From contig JAAVVG010000021.1 in assembly GCA_012976225.1 (NCBI GenBank), positions 62,001 through 126,000 on the forward strand: a DNA stretch of 64,000 nucleotides, given 5' to 3'. The notes below the pieces were generated by a model. The model saw nothing but the letters and a program-made list of their open reading frames with translations, ran no database searches and was not told the origin of the DNA. Both the position numbers and the translations under genes were made by a program. This DNA comes from Golubevia sp. BC0850 (taxonomy: Eukaryota; Basidiomycota; Exobasidiomycetes; Golubeviales; Golubeviaceae). Numbering within the stretch: position 1 is the stretch's first letter; every line of letters begins with the position of its first letter. Below, one piece after another: positions 10,655-22,318 of this stretch.

Positions 10655-13600
10655 TCAAAGGAAACGACGACAACCAGGAGATCCACAGAGACAAGCGATA
10701 GCGTCTTCCTCGTGTCCAGTAGATTGGAACTTGTAATCGTAGGTCAATTCTTGACCGGGTAAGATTGTGTTCTTGGCGTAGATCACAATTCTCTTTTCTC
10801 CATTCAAAGTCAAGATTTTAGCTGTCGCATTCGGCGTACAACAATGATTCATGAGTCTGGCGATGTTTCCTTTGTGAGTCGCATCAACTACCAGATCGTC
10901 ATCTACTCTGAAGAGATAGGTCGAGAAGTTACCCTGGGAGAATAATAGAAAGATAAGAGGGCCATCCAGTTCAAAGAGCGGGGTGAGCGTCGTTCGGAGG
11001 GAATAGAGTAAAGCGACTTTCATCCCGACTATCCTCTTTACTCACCTGTCTTTCGTATTGTTTTTCTCTGTTGTCAGCCACCTGTTGTCTGACGACTTCT
11101 CCTACATACTCAATAACCATGTCTCCAGCGGGAATCAATTCCATAGCATATAAACCCCAATCGTGAATTGGCGATTTTGAGAATCTCAATTGTTTCTTTC
11201 TGCTTCCCAGTTGATTGAACTTGAGGATATCGGTATCAGTTGCAGTATCTTTCTTGTGTTGTTCGATTCCAAGCAAGACCTTTCTAGAGTCAGCTCTGTT
11301 GTTCCTAGCAGATGCCAAAGCGTGATTGGAGACTGTCGAAGCGTCAACAGTGGCTGTGTTTCGATCTGGTAGATGAGCAGCTTTCTGAGAAGGTGGAATT
11401 CTGTAGAATCCTTGAGTTCTAGCGCTTCCAGATGAGTGGACTCTCTGACCGAGGTTCAGTCCCTCTCCAGATCCAGCAGCTCCAGCAGCCGAAGGAGCAA
11501 GTCCAGCGACTAGACCAGCATTGTCTCCAGCACCCTCCGGGACTACCGCTTCTCCAGCGCACATTCTTTCGAGAGCGATTTGGACGTAGTAGAGATCTTC
11601 GTCCGTCTCTGCGATTCCGATTTCGAAAGGATCCGGGGTCGGACTTCGAGGTCTCGACACGTCAATGGTAGGAGGCGTCATCGTTTCCACCTGTTTGAGT
11701 TTCTCCAGAAGAGCCTTCTCCGATTCAGGAACTCCATCGTTGACGACTTCCATCGGGGTATCGACCTGTTCGATCAAGGGGCCAGCCTCGACCTCTTCTT
11801 TCTTTCCTTTCTTCCCCTTGGCCTTCTTTCCGCCTCTCTTCTTTGTCACAGGAGCTTCAGCTTCCAAATTTTCCAGGAGCTGCTTTTCCTGTTCGGCTTG
11901 AGCATGAGCTTCGGCTACAACTTGGTTTTGAAGATCTTCGTCTTTCTCCATTTCCTTTCTCATCTCCTCAACGCTTGCTACTTGTTTCTGTTCCGCCTCT
12001 GCTTCCAGTTGAGCCTTCCTCTCTTGAATCTTGGCGTAGGCAGCTGCGATGACCTTGTCACCCATTTCACGCTGTTGTTCTTGAGCCGAGAGAGGAGGAG
12101 GTCCCGGAGGAGGACCAGGTGGGAGGGATGAAGGAGCCAAAGACCACTTGGAGAGTTTGGAGTTCTCCAAAGGCTGCTTAGGAGCGGGAGGTTGCTTGAC
12201 CTGCTTCTTCTTGAAGGAGGGAAGAGCCGATCCACTGGCTGAAGAGGCGAGATTCGTCTCGTCGCGAACTCTCCCATCAACGTCAACTTCTCCTTCTTCA
12301 ATTTCCTCATCTTCGTCCCTCCTTCGATATCTTGGACCTCTAGGAGCGATAAGATTTGAAGGGGGATTGCTCAAGAACTTTCCACCACTTCCACTAGGAC
12401 CGAGAAACTCGGAGACGAAAGGATTGACGACTCGATTCTTGAGATCTCTTGAGAAGACGTCTCCTAGTTCCTTCAGAATGATCTCACTAGCTGCTTCGGC
12501 CAATTCCTCATCTGTCCAGGTGATTTTTGGTCTCTTCCTGGTTGGTTTCTTGATCTCAGCTTGAGATCTACTAGGTCTTGCAACTGCTCTCCTGTCAGTC
12601 ACTCCTGAAAGAGGTGGCTTGACAGCGATTGAGATTTGAAATCCGGAAAGATTTGCTTTGTCCAAGACCATCTTGCATCGATTGGCAGCGTCCTTGGAAT
12701 TGAAAGCCACGTACCAACCTTGAGCGTCGGATCGGACCCAGAGAGGTAGGAAGCATCCGAAATGTCTGCGAATGGCCCCCACATTGATCTGAGAGGACAT
12801 GGAGGCGACTCTTGAGATGAAGACGTAAGGCATTCCGATCGTGTCTAACGTTTCTAGAATGGCTGAAGTCTCTTCGAACTTGTCTGGTTCTACCTCCACG
12901 AGGCCTCTTCCACGCGTAGCTACCAACCCACCTCTTCCACCACGGCCTCTCCTGCCATAGAAAACTTGAGAATTCTGGATTTGAGCTAGAGGAGTCTTGC
13001 CTGTGAAATCATCTTCGTCATCAGATCCCATGTCCATGTCATCCGACTCCTCAGCAGATTCAGCGGCAACGGATTCGTCCTTCTCCTTTAAGCTTGCTCC
13101 TTCCTTCTTTGCAGAGACGGAAGCTCCGTCTTTATCGCTCTCAGCTACCATTCCATTACTGGGGGAAGGAGAGGCAGCTCCATTGAGCGCTAGAGGGGAG
13201 GCAGCCGAAGTAGATTCCGATCTTGCCCTCGATTGAGATTGACTTGACGTGCTACCAGGAGCAGCAGGAGTGTAGACTGAACTCTGTTGAGCAGAGGCAG
13301 CAGAAGGGCTTTGAGGAGTAGCGACAGGAGAAGCAGTCGCTTGCTGAGTGGCAGCCCACCTCGGAGGTTGAGTTTGATGGGCTTGGAATCCGCCTCTGCC
13401 TCCTCGTTTGGAGGCAGCTCCTCTAGGACCTGTAGGAATGTTAGGTGGTGGCATCGGCGGTCCTCCTGTTCCAGATCTTGGTCCAGTAGGGGCATTGATT
13501 GGAGGCAAAGAAGCCTGGTGAGCTCTAGAAGCGGCGAGAGGAGAAGAGATGACCGGCTGAGAGTGTAGACTTCTAGGCTGACTGCCCACTCCCGAGAGTG

Positions 13601-15427
13601 GATGATGCTGTGAAGGATACATCGACGGCGCTGGAGGGGGCGGTGGCGGTGGAGGAGCAGTTTCTTGAGGTGGAGGAGGAGGGGGAGGAGGTTTCCTAAC
13701 GGCAGAAGAAGAAGAAGAGGAAGACCCCTTCTTTCTCGGAGGGTATCGCTTTCCTAATTCTATCCTATAAGTCCTGACGTATTTCTTCCTGTCTCCGTCG
13801 AGTTCGACTGCCACCACATTGATTCCGACCTTGGTTCCATTCGTAGCCTCCAAAGCTCTTTTGGCACAAACTTCTCCACGTTGATGATCCATCTTCTCGT
13901 ACTGGTAGTCCATGGCGTCTGCGAGAGGCTTTCCATCTTCATCGTAATCGTGAGCGAACTTCAGCCAGAAGATTCCGAGAGATTGACCAGTTTGAGGATC
14001 AGTCTTGAGTTCCGATTCCGCTACTCTTCCATACACTCTGAAGTGTTGAAGGAGGACTTGTTGCGTAGTCAGAGGCGAAGCTCCAGTGACCAAGATACCT
14101 CGAGGTGGAGGCGGTGGACGAGGCCCAACAGAGTTCGAATCCCACTGAAAATGAGAGAAGGGGAATGAGGGGCAGCTTTAGTATACGAAGCGACTTGGGA
14201 AGGCATGGTTTCGTTTCTCCTTCTTAGACTCACGTCGAACTTCACTCGCTCTAGCTGATTCCTAGCAATCTTCCTTCCGTAAGTAGTACTCCTGCCTTTA
14301 TCCGGAAAGCTCAGCCTAGGATCGATCCTCTTTGTCAAATGATCATTGTCTTCCCTGTATCTTCTGATGACATCTTTCCCCTTTGAGCCAGTCTTGTTCA
14401 GCAGAGGATCGAAGGTACACCTCCAACCTCTCTCGTTCTTGTTCGTGGAGAGCTCGAGTTCAGTAGGTAGAGGTACATGACCGAAAGAAACTGGTTTTGG
14501 AGGTGGTAAACGTTCGACTGAAGCCGGAGGAGGTTCTGGAGCTAGTTTCACGTCTTTGAACCAAGACTTAGGACCAAGAGGAAGAGCCTTGCTGGACGAT
14601 GTTGAAGCTGAAGAAGTTGGCGGTTTGGGTAGGCTTGAGGAAGAAGAAGAAGAAGATGGAGGAGGAGGGGGTGGGGGAGACGAAGCTGGTGCAGGTGGGG
14701 GAGGAGGTCTTTCTGGAGGAGCTGGAATTGGAGGAGGAGGGTGATTGGGGTACCTTCCGTTCTGCTGAGAGGTGGAAATTCCGTTCGGAGAAGGTCTGTA
14801 TCCGTTTGTAGAGCTTGTTGGAAGAGGTGTCGAATTAGAACTTGAGCTTAAGTTCGTATGACTATAAGAATCCTGACTTTGATCTCTTTCCTTGCCTTTT
14901 CCAGAACCATTCTGACCATTCCATGAGGCAGGTCCCGTTGGTGGCGCTCTTCTATCTGCCCACCCGTTCCCTCTAGGCAACTCTATCCCATTCACACTTG
15001 AAGTCTTTGGGGTTGAACTTGAAGAAGTTCTACGTTTCCCATTCGAAGTTGTTGAAGAATGAAAATCAGAGTTCTCTGGACTTCGAACATCTATCCCTTC
15101 CCCATGACTTGCTGAACCATTCCTGGATCTGTTAGGAGAGGTACCTCCCTTTGATGTTGAACTTTGACCATTTGAAGATTCAGCTGGTGGAGATCGATGT
15201 TCCAACCTAGCCAAGATTTCATCTCTTCTTTTAGGATTTGAAGGAGCTGGAGGTGAAGATGATAGCAGTGGTTTCTTCTTCTCTGCAGATTTCCCAGAGT
15301 TAGCCTTGTCCTTTTCGGTCTCTAATTTTGGTGGGAATGGAACTTGAGGTTTAGAAGGTAGCTGAGGCTTGGAAGGTAGAGGAGCCGACTGAAGAGAAAC
15401 AGCAGGTTTCGGTGGTAGATGAGACAT
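10655..15427 (-). CDS. SET1: SET1, histone H3 lysine-4 methyltransferase of COMPASS
   Basis: In coding order, exons 15427..14234, 14144..11046 and 10933..10655 give 1523 residues. The first ~270 residues are Pro/Ser-rich and disordered. An RRM follows the first intron (GILVTGASPLTTQQ to ELDGDRKKYVRTYRIELG), then polyproline runs, a second Set1-associated RRM-like domain (IGMPYVFISRVASM to FQISIAVKPP), and an nSET segment (EDLYYVQIALERM). The catalytic SET domain (QLRFSKSPIHDWGLYAME, VIEYVGEVVR, RLMNHCCTPNATAK, GQELTYDYKF) and the post-SET CLCGSPGCRRFL complete it. SET1 deposits H3K4 methylation at active promoters. MSHLPPKP at 15427 is taken as the start because a normal-looking intron (15672..15750) lies just upstream, placing that sequence in the 5' UTR. 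The NHxC cysteine and post-SET cysteines that bind zinc are present. Confidence 0.95.
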
Positions 15428-15671
15428 GAGGATTGAATGAATTTGAATGATAGTATTGAGACTTGGAGAGTTTTCTTTGAGAGGAAGGGAATCTGCAGAA
15501 GAGGAATCAAGATGAGTTGGTTGTAGGGTGGTGGTGCCAAAAAAGTGAAGGGACGTCAGCTCAGAGCTCTGACTCCTATTGAAAGATAGCTGGAGAGTGT
15601 TCTGATGATTTCTGTTTGTGGTTTTCCAATATCTAGAGTTGTTCTTATTGCATCCCCAAGCCCATTGAACT

Positions 15672-15750
15672 CTGTAGAGAGTGAAACCCTCGATCGCAGC
15701 AGCTGAGCCATCCAAAGAGAGCAAACCGGACCTTCTCAAAAGCTACTCAC
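15672..15750 (-). other. Probable 5' UTR intron of SET1
   Basis: On the minus strand a GTGAGT donor follows AACAAACAG (donor first base at 15750), and an acceptor CTCTCTACAG ends at 15672, giving a 79-base intron that matches the others here in length and signals. It lies about 245 bases upstream of the chosen SET1 ATG. If it is spliced, the in-frame upstream ATG at 15739 falls inside the intron and cannot be the start. Confidence 0.55.
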
Positions 15751-17077
15751 CTGTTTGTTAAGATTCTTGACTCTGTTCCCACTGATCCTACTACCTCAAA
15801 TCGATCCAGTTACCCGTTCCCACGACCCAAAGAGAAGGGAGATGGAGAGGAGGAGGAGGGATTGAATTGAATACGTCGCGAGCTATTCTTGAGGGCAGAA
15901 TCTTCTCTGGCTTGAAAAGAGGAGAGTCAATTGACGAAAGGAAATGCTAGACGTGGAATGAGAGACCTGCTTAAAGGTATCTTGAGGATAATCGTTTCTT
16001 TGAAAGAGTGAGAGTGAGTGGAAGAGGGTTTTAAGTCACTCCTTCCTCTTGTAGCAGAGTGGTGGTAGAGAAGGAAAGCGACCCTCAAAAGCAATTCGCG
16101 TTAGTTCTCGCAATGGCATTTCACAGAAGTGTTCACTATCATGTCCTTTGTATCAACTGATGAATCCTATTGTCACATTAGCAACCACACACTCTTTCCC
16201 CCTCAAGATGACCATTACAAATCCCTCGTTCCCTCCTTCCTCCTCGCCCCCCTTCTTCTCCCTCTTCCCCCAGCTTGTGAATACCTTTTAGGCTCTCCAA
16301 AGTAGACCTGTCTTACTCATTGGTGGTGTGAGATTGACCTAGATACGAGTTGATGGGGAGAAAGAGAAAGTGGGAGTGTGACGGGAAAAGACGAGGAATT
16401 AAACTCGAAACGAAAGGAAAAGATCAACGAGGTTGATTGGGTCGAAGGGGTTAACGAAGATCCGATGGGAGTCCTTTCCTGAAATGAGATGCCTTGATAG
16501 TTGAACTTGGACGAAGTTGAGGTGGACTTGCGTGGGATAGGAAAGAGAGGGGCAAATTAAGGAGGAAGGGTTGGAGGAAACAGTGAATTGAAAGAGGGGA
16601 GTCCCGTTTGATGATGTTGTTGATTTGATGAAATTTCAAGTTGAACTGGGAAAAATCCTTTGACGGTTTCTATTGAAGATGAGCGTAGAACAGAACAGAT
16701 AAGAAGTTGACGACTTGACGCTTGACGAAGCTCCTGAGGCCTTAGGAACAAGCATATAGATTCCTCAAGTTGGTCTTGGTCAGAACTAGCTCTGTAGAGT
16801 AGAAGTACAGTAGATGAATCACTGTTGAATCAAGTTTTGTTTTAATAAAAGAGTATGGGGTGGGTTTAGAGGGAAAGGATCAATCGGGTCTTCCCTTACT
16901 TGAGCTTGGCTTGACATTCATTCACGTGAGCGCAGTTCTGTCCTGGAATTTCTTGTGACCTTGCATCCTTTCCTTCTTCTCTTCTTCTTCTCCATTCTTT
17001 TGCTTTCTCTTCTTTCTTTTCCTTCATTTTTCAACCTCCTTTCTATTCAAAATAGAGGATTAAAGAAGGCAGGCAGG
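15751..17077. promoter_or_regulatory. Long divergent intergenic region between SET1 and GCV2
   Basis: About 1.3 kb holds the 5' ends of two head-to-head genes. I found no convincing coding region. The stretch immediately before GCV2 (about 16965..17045) is strongly pyrimidine-rich, a common fungal leader feature. An AT-rich TTTAATAAAAGAGTATG patch lies near 16840 and could serve as a core promoter element, but this is only a visual impression. Confidence 0.4.
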
Positions 17078-20000
17078 ATGTTACCTCGTAGAATCTTAAC
17101 TTGCTCTCGAGGCAAGATTTCCTTATCAGCAACTGCAACTTCTTCCAAATCCTTCAAAACTCTTGTTTCTTCCTCTTCCTCCTCTTCATCTGTTAACAAG
17201 CTATCAATTAGAAACTATGTTACAGCTCCATCAGCTCCGTTAGCACCAGTTTTCGGTTCTTCAAAAGTTTCATCCTCTCTCTTTGCACCTCTAGATAAAT
17301 TTGAACCTAGACATTTGGGTCCAAGAGAATCTGATGTTCAATCAATGTTAGAAACCTTAGGTTATTCAAACATGGATCAATTCTTAGAAGAAGCAGTTCC
17401 ATCTTCCATCAGATTATCAGACACAAAAGAAAGTAAGGACAGGTATTCTCAAACCATTCTACCTCTAAGTGAAAGTGAACTTTTGAGAAGAGGGAATGAA
17501 ATCGCAAACATGAATTCAAAGGTCAAGAGTTTGATTGGAATGGGTTATCATAATACTTTGGTTCCAAATGTCATCTTGAGAAATGTGAGTCAAGAAGGAA
17601 GAGGGGAGAATTTGGAGGAAAGAGAAAGGGGAAGGTGAAAACGGCGTGGGAAGGGTGCAGGTCAGATGAGATGGATTGGCTCGCGAATCTTAGAGGAAAT
17701 GGGGAAACAAATCCTACAGGATTGGAGAATAGGTGAATGAGATTAGCATGAGATGTTAAAGACGGTAGTAGAACTGCTCTGTGCGAGTTGACCGAGCTCG
17801 TAGAGTAGGTGGTACTCGAGCTGGGATGGAACGTTCCGTCTGGCTACTCTCCTCCCCTCTCTTCCCACTCGGAGGCTCTCTTTCCACGTTCTGAAGCGTG
17901 TCAACTTGATCGCAGAACTGTCCTCATGCTGTGATTCTAACGTCGAGCACGTCTCTAACCCTCGTCCCTCCCTTGATACCTCTTCCCCCGCAGGTCCTCG
18001 AAAACCCAGCTTGGTACACTTCCTACACTCCTTACCAACCAGAGATCGCTCAGGGAAGACTTGAATGTCTTATCAACTTCCAGACCATGGTAAAATCGCT
18101 CACCGGTCTCGACATTGTGAGTTGAGAAGCACAAGTTGTCCTATCTTCAATCGAGCCTTAAATCTGACCAATCCTTCCCCTCCTTCTCCAGGCCAACGCC
18201 TCTCTCCTAGATGAAGGAACTGCAGCCGCCGAAGGAATGATCTTAGCCTACGGAAATGCCAAATCCAAGCGCAAGACCTTCTTAGTAGATCGTGGAGTCC
18301 TACCTCAAACCTTATCAGTCCTCCGTCAAAGAGCCAAAGGATTCGGTATCAAAGTGGTCTTAACCGATTTAAGAACTCCAACAGGCTATCGTCTACCTTC
18401 AGAAGAAGAAGTTCCATCTTCAGACATCATGGGAATCTTGGTTCAATATCCAGATGTAGATGGAAGAATCACAGATTGGTCTAAATTAGCTTCTGAGATT
18501 CATCAGAAAGGAGGTTTGGTTATAGCTGCAACTGATTTATTGGCTTTGACAATGATTCAACCTCCAGGAGAATGGGGAGCTGATATCGCACTTGGAAATT
18601 CCGCTAGGTTTGGTGTTCCTCCAGGTTATGGTGGTCCTCATGCTGCCTTCTTTTCTGTCTCTGATAAGCTCAAGAGGAAGATTCCCGGTAGATTGGTTGG
18701 TTTAAGTAGAGACACCAGAGGTGAACCGGCTTATAGATTGGCTCTTCAAACTAGAGAACAACATATCAGAAGAGAGAAGGCTACTTCAAATATTTGTACT
18801 GCTCAAGCTTTACTCGCTAACATGAGCGCTCTATATGCGGTTTGGCATGGTCCTGAAGGCTTGAAGAAGATGGCTAGGAAGGTTCAGTGAGTCCCAAGCT
18901 TGTCAAAGCTTTTTCAGTCGACAAAATTTCTTCGACTTGAGCTGACACATCACCTTTCCCCTCTCTTCACCTTTACCTTTCTAATTTTCCTCACAGCGGT
19001 CTCACCCGTCTACTCAAGCATTCCTTGACAGAATTAGGACTTCGTGTCGTCAACCGAGACGGAGCTTTCTTCGACACTCTAACCATCGACCTCGCTTCAG
19101 CTGGAGTGGGAGCAGTTCGAGTTCACACCGAATCTGTCAAGGCCGGATTCAATCTACGAAAGATCAGTGACACTAGAGTAGGAATTACTTTGGATGAAAC
19201 TGTAGGATTAGAAGACATGACTGACATTTTGAATGTCTTTGCTTGTGCTTTGAAACCAAGTAAAGGTTCAGATCCAACTACCACAGGAGCTCCAGCTGCA
19301 GGTTCGACACTTTTGAATGCCATCAACTTGAGTTTCACTCCGGAGAAACTTCTGGATCTCGCCAAGCAATTAGGATTAGACTCCAGCTCTTTGGATACCT
19401 TGGAGATCTCCGATAAACCAATGATTCAAGCTAAAGCTCCTGTCTCTCAAACTCCCAAGATTCCAACTAATGAGAAGGCTGAGAAAGCTAAGACTCAAGT
19501 CGAACAACTTCCAGAGGTTCCGGACTTCAAGCGTACTTCTGAATTCTTGACCCAAAAGGTCTTCGGAGCTCATAGAAGTGAGACTCAGATGTTGAGGTGA
19601 GTTGACGAGATAGACACGCACGAGATTACGATTTGAGGGATTCGAGGGATAGACATTTCAACTCATATCTCCTCCATTTCTCCCCTCAGATACATCTACC
19701 ATCTTCAATCCAAGGATCTCTCGCTCGTTCACGCCATGATTCCTCTAGGATCCTGCACCATGAAGCTCAACGCCACCTCTTCAATGATGCTTCTCTCTCG
19801 TCCAGAATTCGGATCACTGCACCCATTCGCTCCTCCCGAACAAGCTCAAGGATACGACGTCTTGATTAGAGAACTCGAAAGAGATCTCTGCATCTTGACT
19901 GGCTTCCCAGCCATCTCCCTTCAACCCAACTCTGGAGCTCAAGGAGAATTTGCTGGATTGAGTGTCATTAGAGCCTATCTAGATGGAAGAGGAGAAGGAA

Positions 20001-21421
20001 AGAGAGACGTTTGTTTGATTCCAAACTCAGCTCACGGAACCAACCCAGCAAGCGCTATCATGGCTGGAATGAGAGTCATTGCAATCAAGGGAAAATCAGA
20101 TGGAAACCTAGATCTAGATGATTTAAGAGAAAAGGCTGAGAAACATAAAGATGAGTTAGCAGCCTTCATGGTTACTTATCCAAGTACTCATGGAGTTTTC
20201 GAGGAAGGAGTCCAAGAAGCTTGTGAAATCGTTCATCAAAATGGTGGTCAGGTTTACATGGATGGTGCCAATTTACAAGCTCAAGTCGGTTTAACTAATC
20301 CTGCTATTATTGGTGCCGACGTTACTCATTTAAATCTTCATAAGACTTTCTCTATTCCTCATGGAGGAGGTGGACCTGGAGTTGGACCTATTTGTTGTGC
20401 TGAACATTTAGCTCCTTATCTACCTGGTCATCCAATGGCTTCAGTTGGTGGAGAACAAGCTATTGGTCCAATTTCTGCGGCTCCCTTCGGTAGTGCTAGC
20501 ATCTTGACTATCTCTTGGGCTTACATTAAACAGCTAGGTTGGAACGGTCTTAGGAAATCGACTGAAGTAGCTTTATTGAATGCTAATTATATCGCTCATC
20601 GTCTTAAAGATGATTACAAGGTCAAGTACACTAATCGTCAAGGAAAAGTTGCTCACGAACTTTTAGTCGATTTGGCCGAATTTTCTGACTGTGGCTTGAC
20701 TGTCATGGACTTCGCCAAGGTGAGTGCTGGAGAACAGGAAGATGAAGTTAGGTTGAATTATAAGGAGGCTCTTCGTCTGTGCTGATCTCTTCTCCGCCTT
20801 TCTCTCTACTCACAGCGTCTCATCGATTATGGATTCCACCCTCCTACCTGTGCTTGGCCTATTTCGACTGGACTCTTGATTGAACCAAGTGAATCAGAAT
20901 CACTTCAAGAAGTAGAAAGGTGAGCGTTGTGATCGATTTTTCTAAAAATCGAAAACAGCATTGTCAAAGTTAGCATCGCCCTTCTAACGAAGACTTTCTT
21001 CCTCAAACGTTCTGCTTCCTCTCTCAGATTTTGCTCTGCCATGCTCTCAATCCGAGCTGAGGCGGAAGAAATTCGTCAAGGAAAAGTCTCTTCTACAAAG
21101 AATCTTTTGAAGTGTGCTCCTCATCCAGTGGAAGTCATGACTCGTTCAGAGCAAGATTGGGATAGAGAATACTCTAGAGAGACAGCCGCTTACCCAGTCA
21201 AACAACTCAGGGAATCCAAATTCTGGCCAAGTGTCTCCAGACTCGATGAAGCGTATGGTGATACTCATCGTGAGTCTTCTCAGGCTCGATCGAGAAAAGG
21301 CGAAGACGAGACGATGTTCGACGTGCTTCAAACTGACCCCCCCCCCTCCCAATCTTTTCCTTTCCAACCTCCTCTTTCAGTAATGTGCGAGTGTCCTTCA
21401 GTAGAAGAACTAGCAGAATAG
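17078..21421 (+). CDS. GCV2: GCV2, mitochondrial glycine dehydrogenase (P protein of the glycine cleavage system)
   Basis: Exons 17078..17584, 17994..18116, 18192..18886, 18997..19596, 19690..20719, 20816..20919, 21028..21269 and 21381..21421 give 1113 residues. The protein decarboxylates glycine using PLP and passes the aminomethyl group to the lipoyl arm of H protein in the mitochondrial matrix. An N-terminal Arg/Ser-rich presequence ([13 protein letters not shown]) precedes [18 protein letters not shown]. Family landmarks include [71 protein letters not shown] and the PLP-lysine site [17 protein letters not shown] with K860. It ends [16 protein letters not shown] linker of roughly 80-100 residues (after CALKPSKG) seems longer than in most P proteins, and the first intron (409 bases) is several times longer than the others. 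The ATG at 17078 gives the targeting sequence; the open frame upstream of it looks like leader. Confidence 0.96.
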
Positions 21422-22318
21422 AGTATGGCCTGCAGTCCTCGTCTCTTTCCTATCCCTCATAGATTTCATTTCGAACAGTCGATTCCCCTCCAGTAAATAG
21501 CGTCTCAAACCAGATTCAGTTTCAACACTCAATAACCAATTGTTCAACACGTACTATAAAGTCAACCCCTAAATCGTCCCTCGTCTCCAAATTCATTGTT
21601 AGGTTCAACACGCGCTCAAGAAGCTTCAACGTCATCGGTTCTTCCCCATCTCCTTCCATCATTCTGAAATGCTATCCCTTTTGCTTGTTGATCGCAGTTC
21701 AGCGTCTCATCATAGATCGTGAATCGGAAGTCGTGAGCAGCCATTAGCTCGCGGTCGAACCAGAAAAGGTTTTTGGGGAAGCTTTTAATTGACTCTTCAC
21801 TGTGGAGATCGATAAGAGAGTGTCGTGTTTGGATGTCGAAAGTCTGACATTTGTGGATTCAAGAAAAGAGATGAGATGGATCGTGACAAGAGCGGAAGTG
21901 GAGTCGGGTAGGGAGAGAGATGAAGAGAGTTCAAGAATACATTGGAAAGGAGGTAGGGCTAATTATTGAATGGAACGCGATTTTTGATTTGTGTTTGCGA
22001 ATTTGCGAAAGAATAATGTAAAAGAAGACTGGAACGCGATGCTGAAAATGGTGGTTAAAGAGACGAGATTCGTATAAACAGAGACTGGCAGAAAGGGTGA
22101 ATCTGGGTCTTGAAAATATTTTCGATGAAAGGGGTTCTTCGTGAAAGGTTATAAGGAACTCATTTGAGCAGGGCCTGTGCTGGAGACAGATCAAGGATCA
22201 AATGAAGGCATAGGGGGAAAAGGAGAACTCTTTCTGAAGTCAGTCGACCGTCCTTATGAACTCGATGGTCTTCGTTGATCATCGATCATCCACTCACCTT
22301 TCAACGAATCCACCCCGA
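21422..22318. other. Intergenic region between convergent genes
   Basis: About 0.9 kb lies between the 3' ends of GCV2 (+) and the kinase-like gene (-). It should hold both 3' UTRs. I see no coding region, tRNA or repeat in it. Confidence 0.6.

Noticed and set aside
10820-10860. Loss of a SET-domain zinc ligand (PNC to PNA) in SET1
   Set aside because: In SET/post-SET structures the zinc ligand in this loop is the Cys of NHxC, which is present, so only the milder change is reported.
11580-12131. 183-codon open frame on the + strand, opposite SET1
   Set aside because: It lies antisense to the well-supported SET1 coding exon and its Phe/Leu/Arg-rich product mirrors SET1's acidic codons. No domain is visible.
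15425-15739. Upstream in-frame ATG extending SET1 by 104 residues
   Set aside because: The added peptide has no Set1 similarity, and a good 5' UTR intron (15672..15750) covers that ATG.
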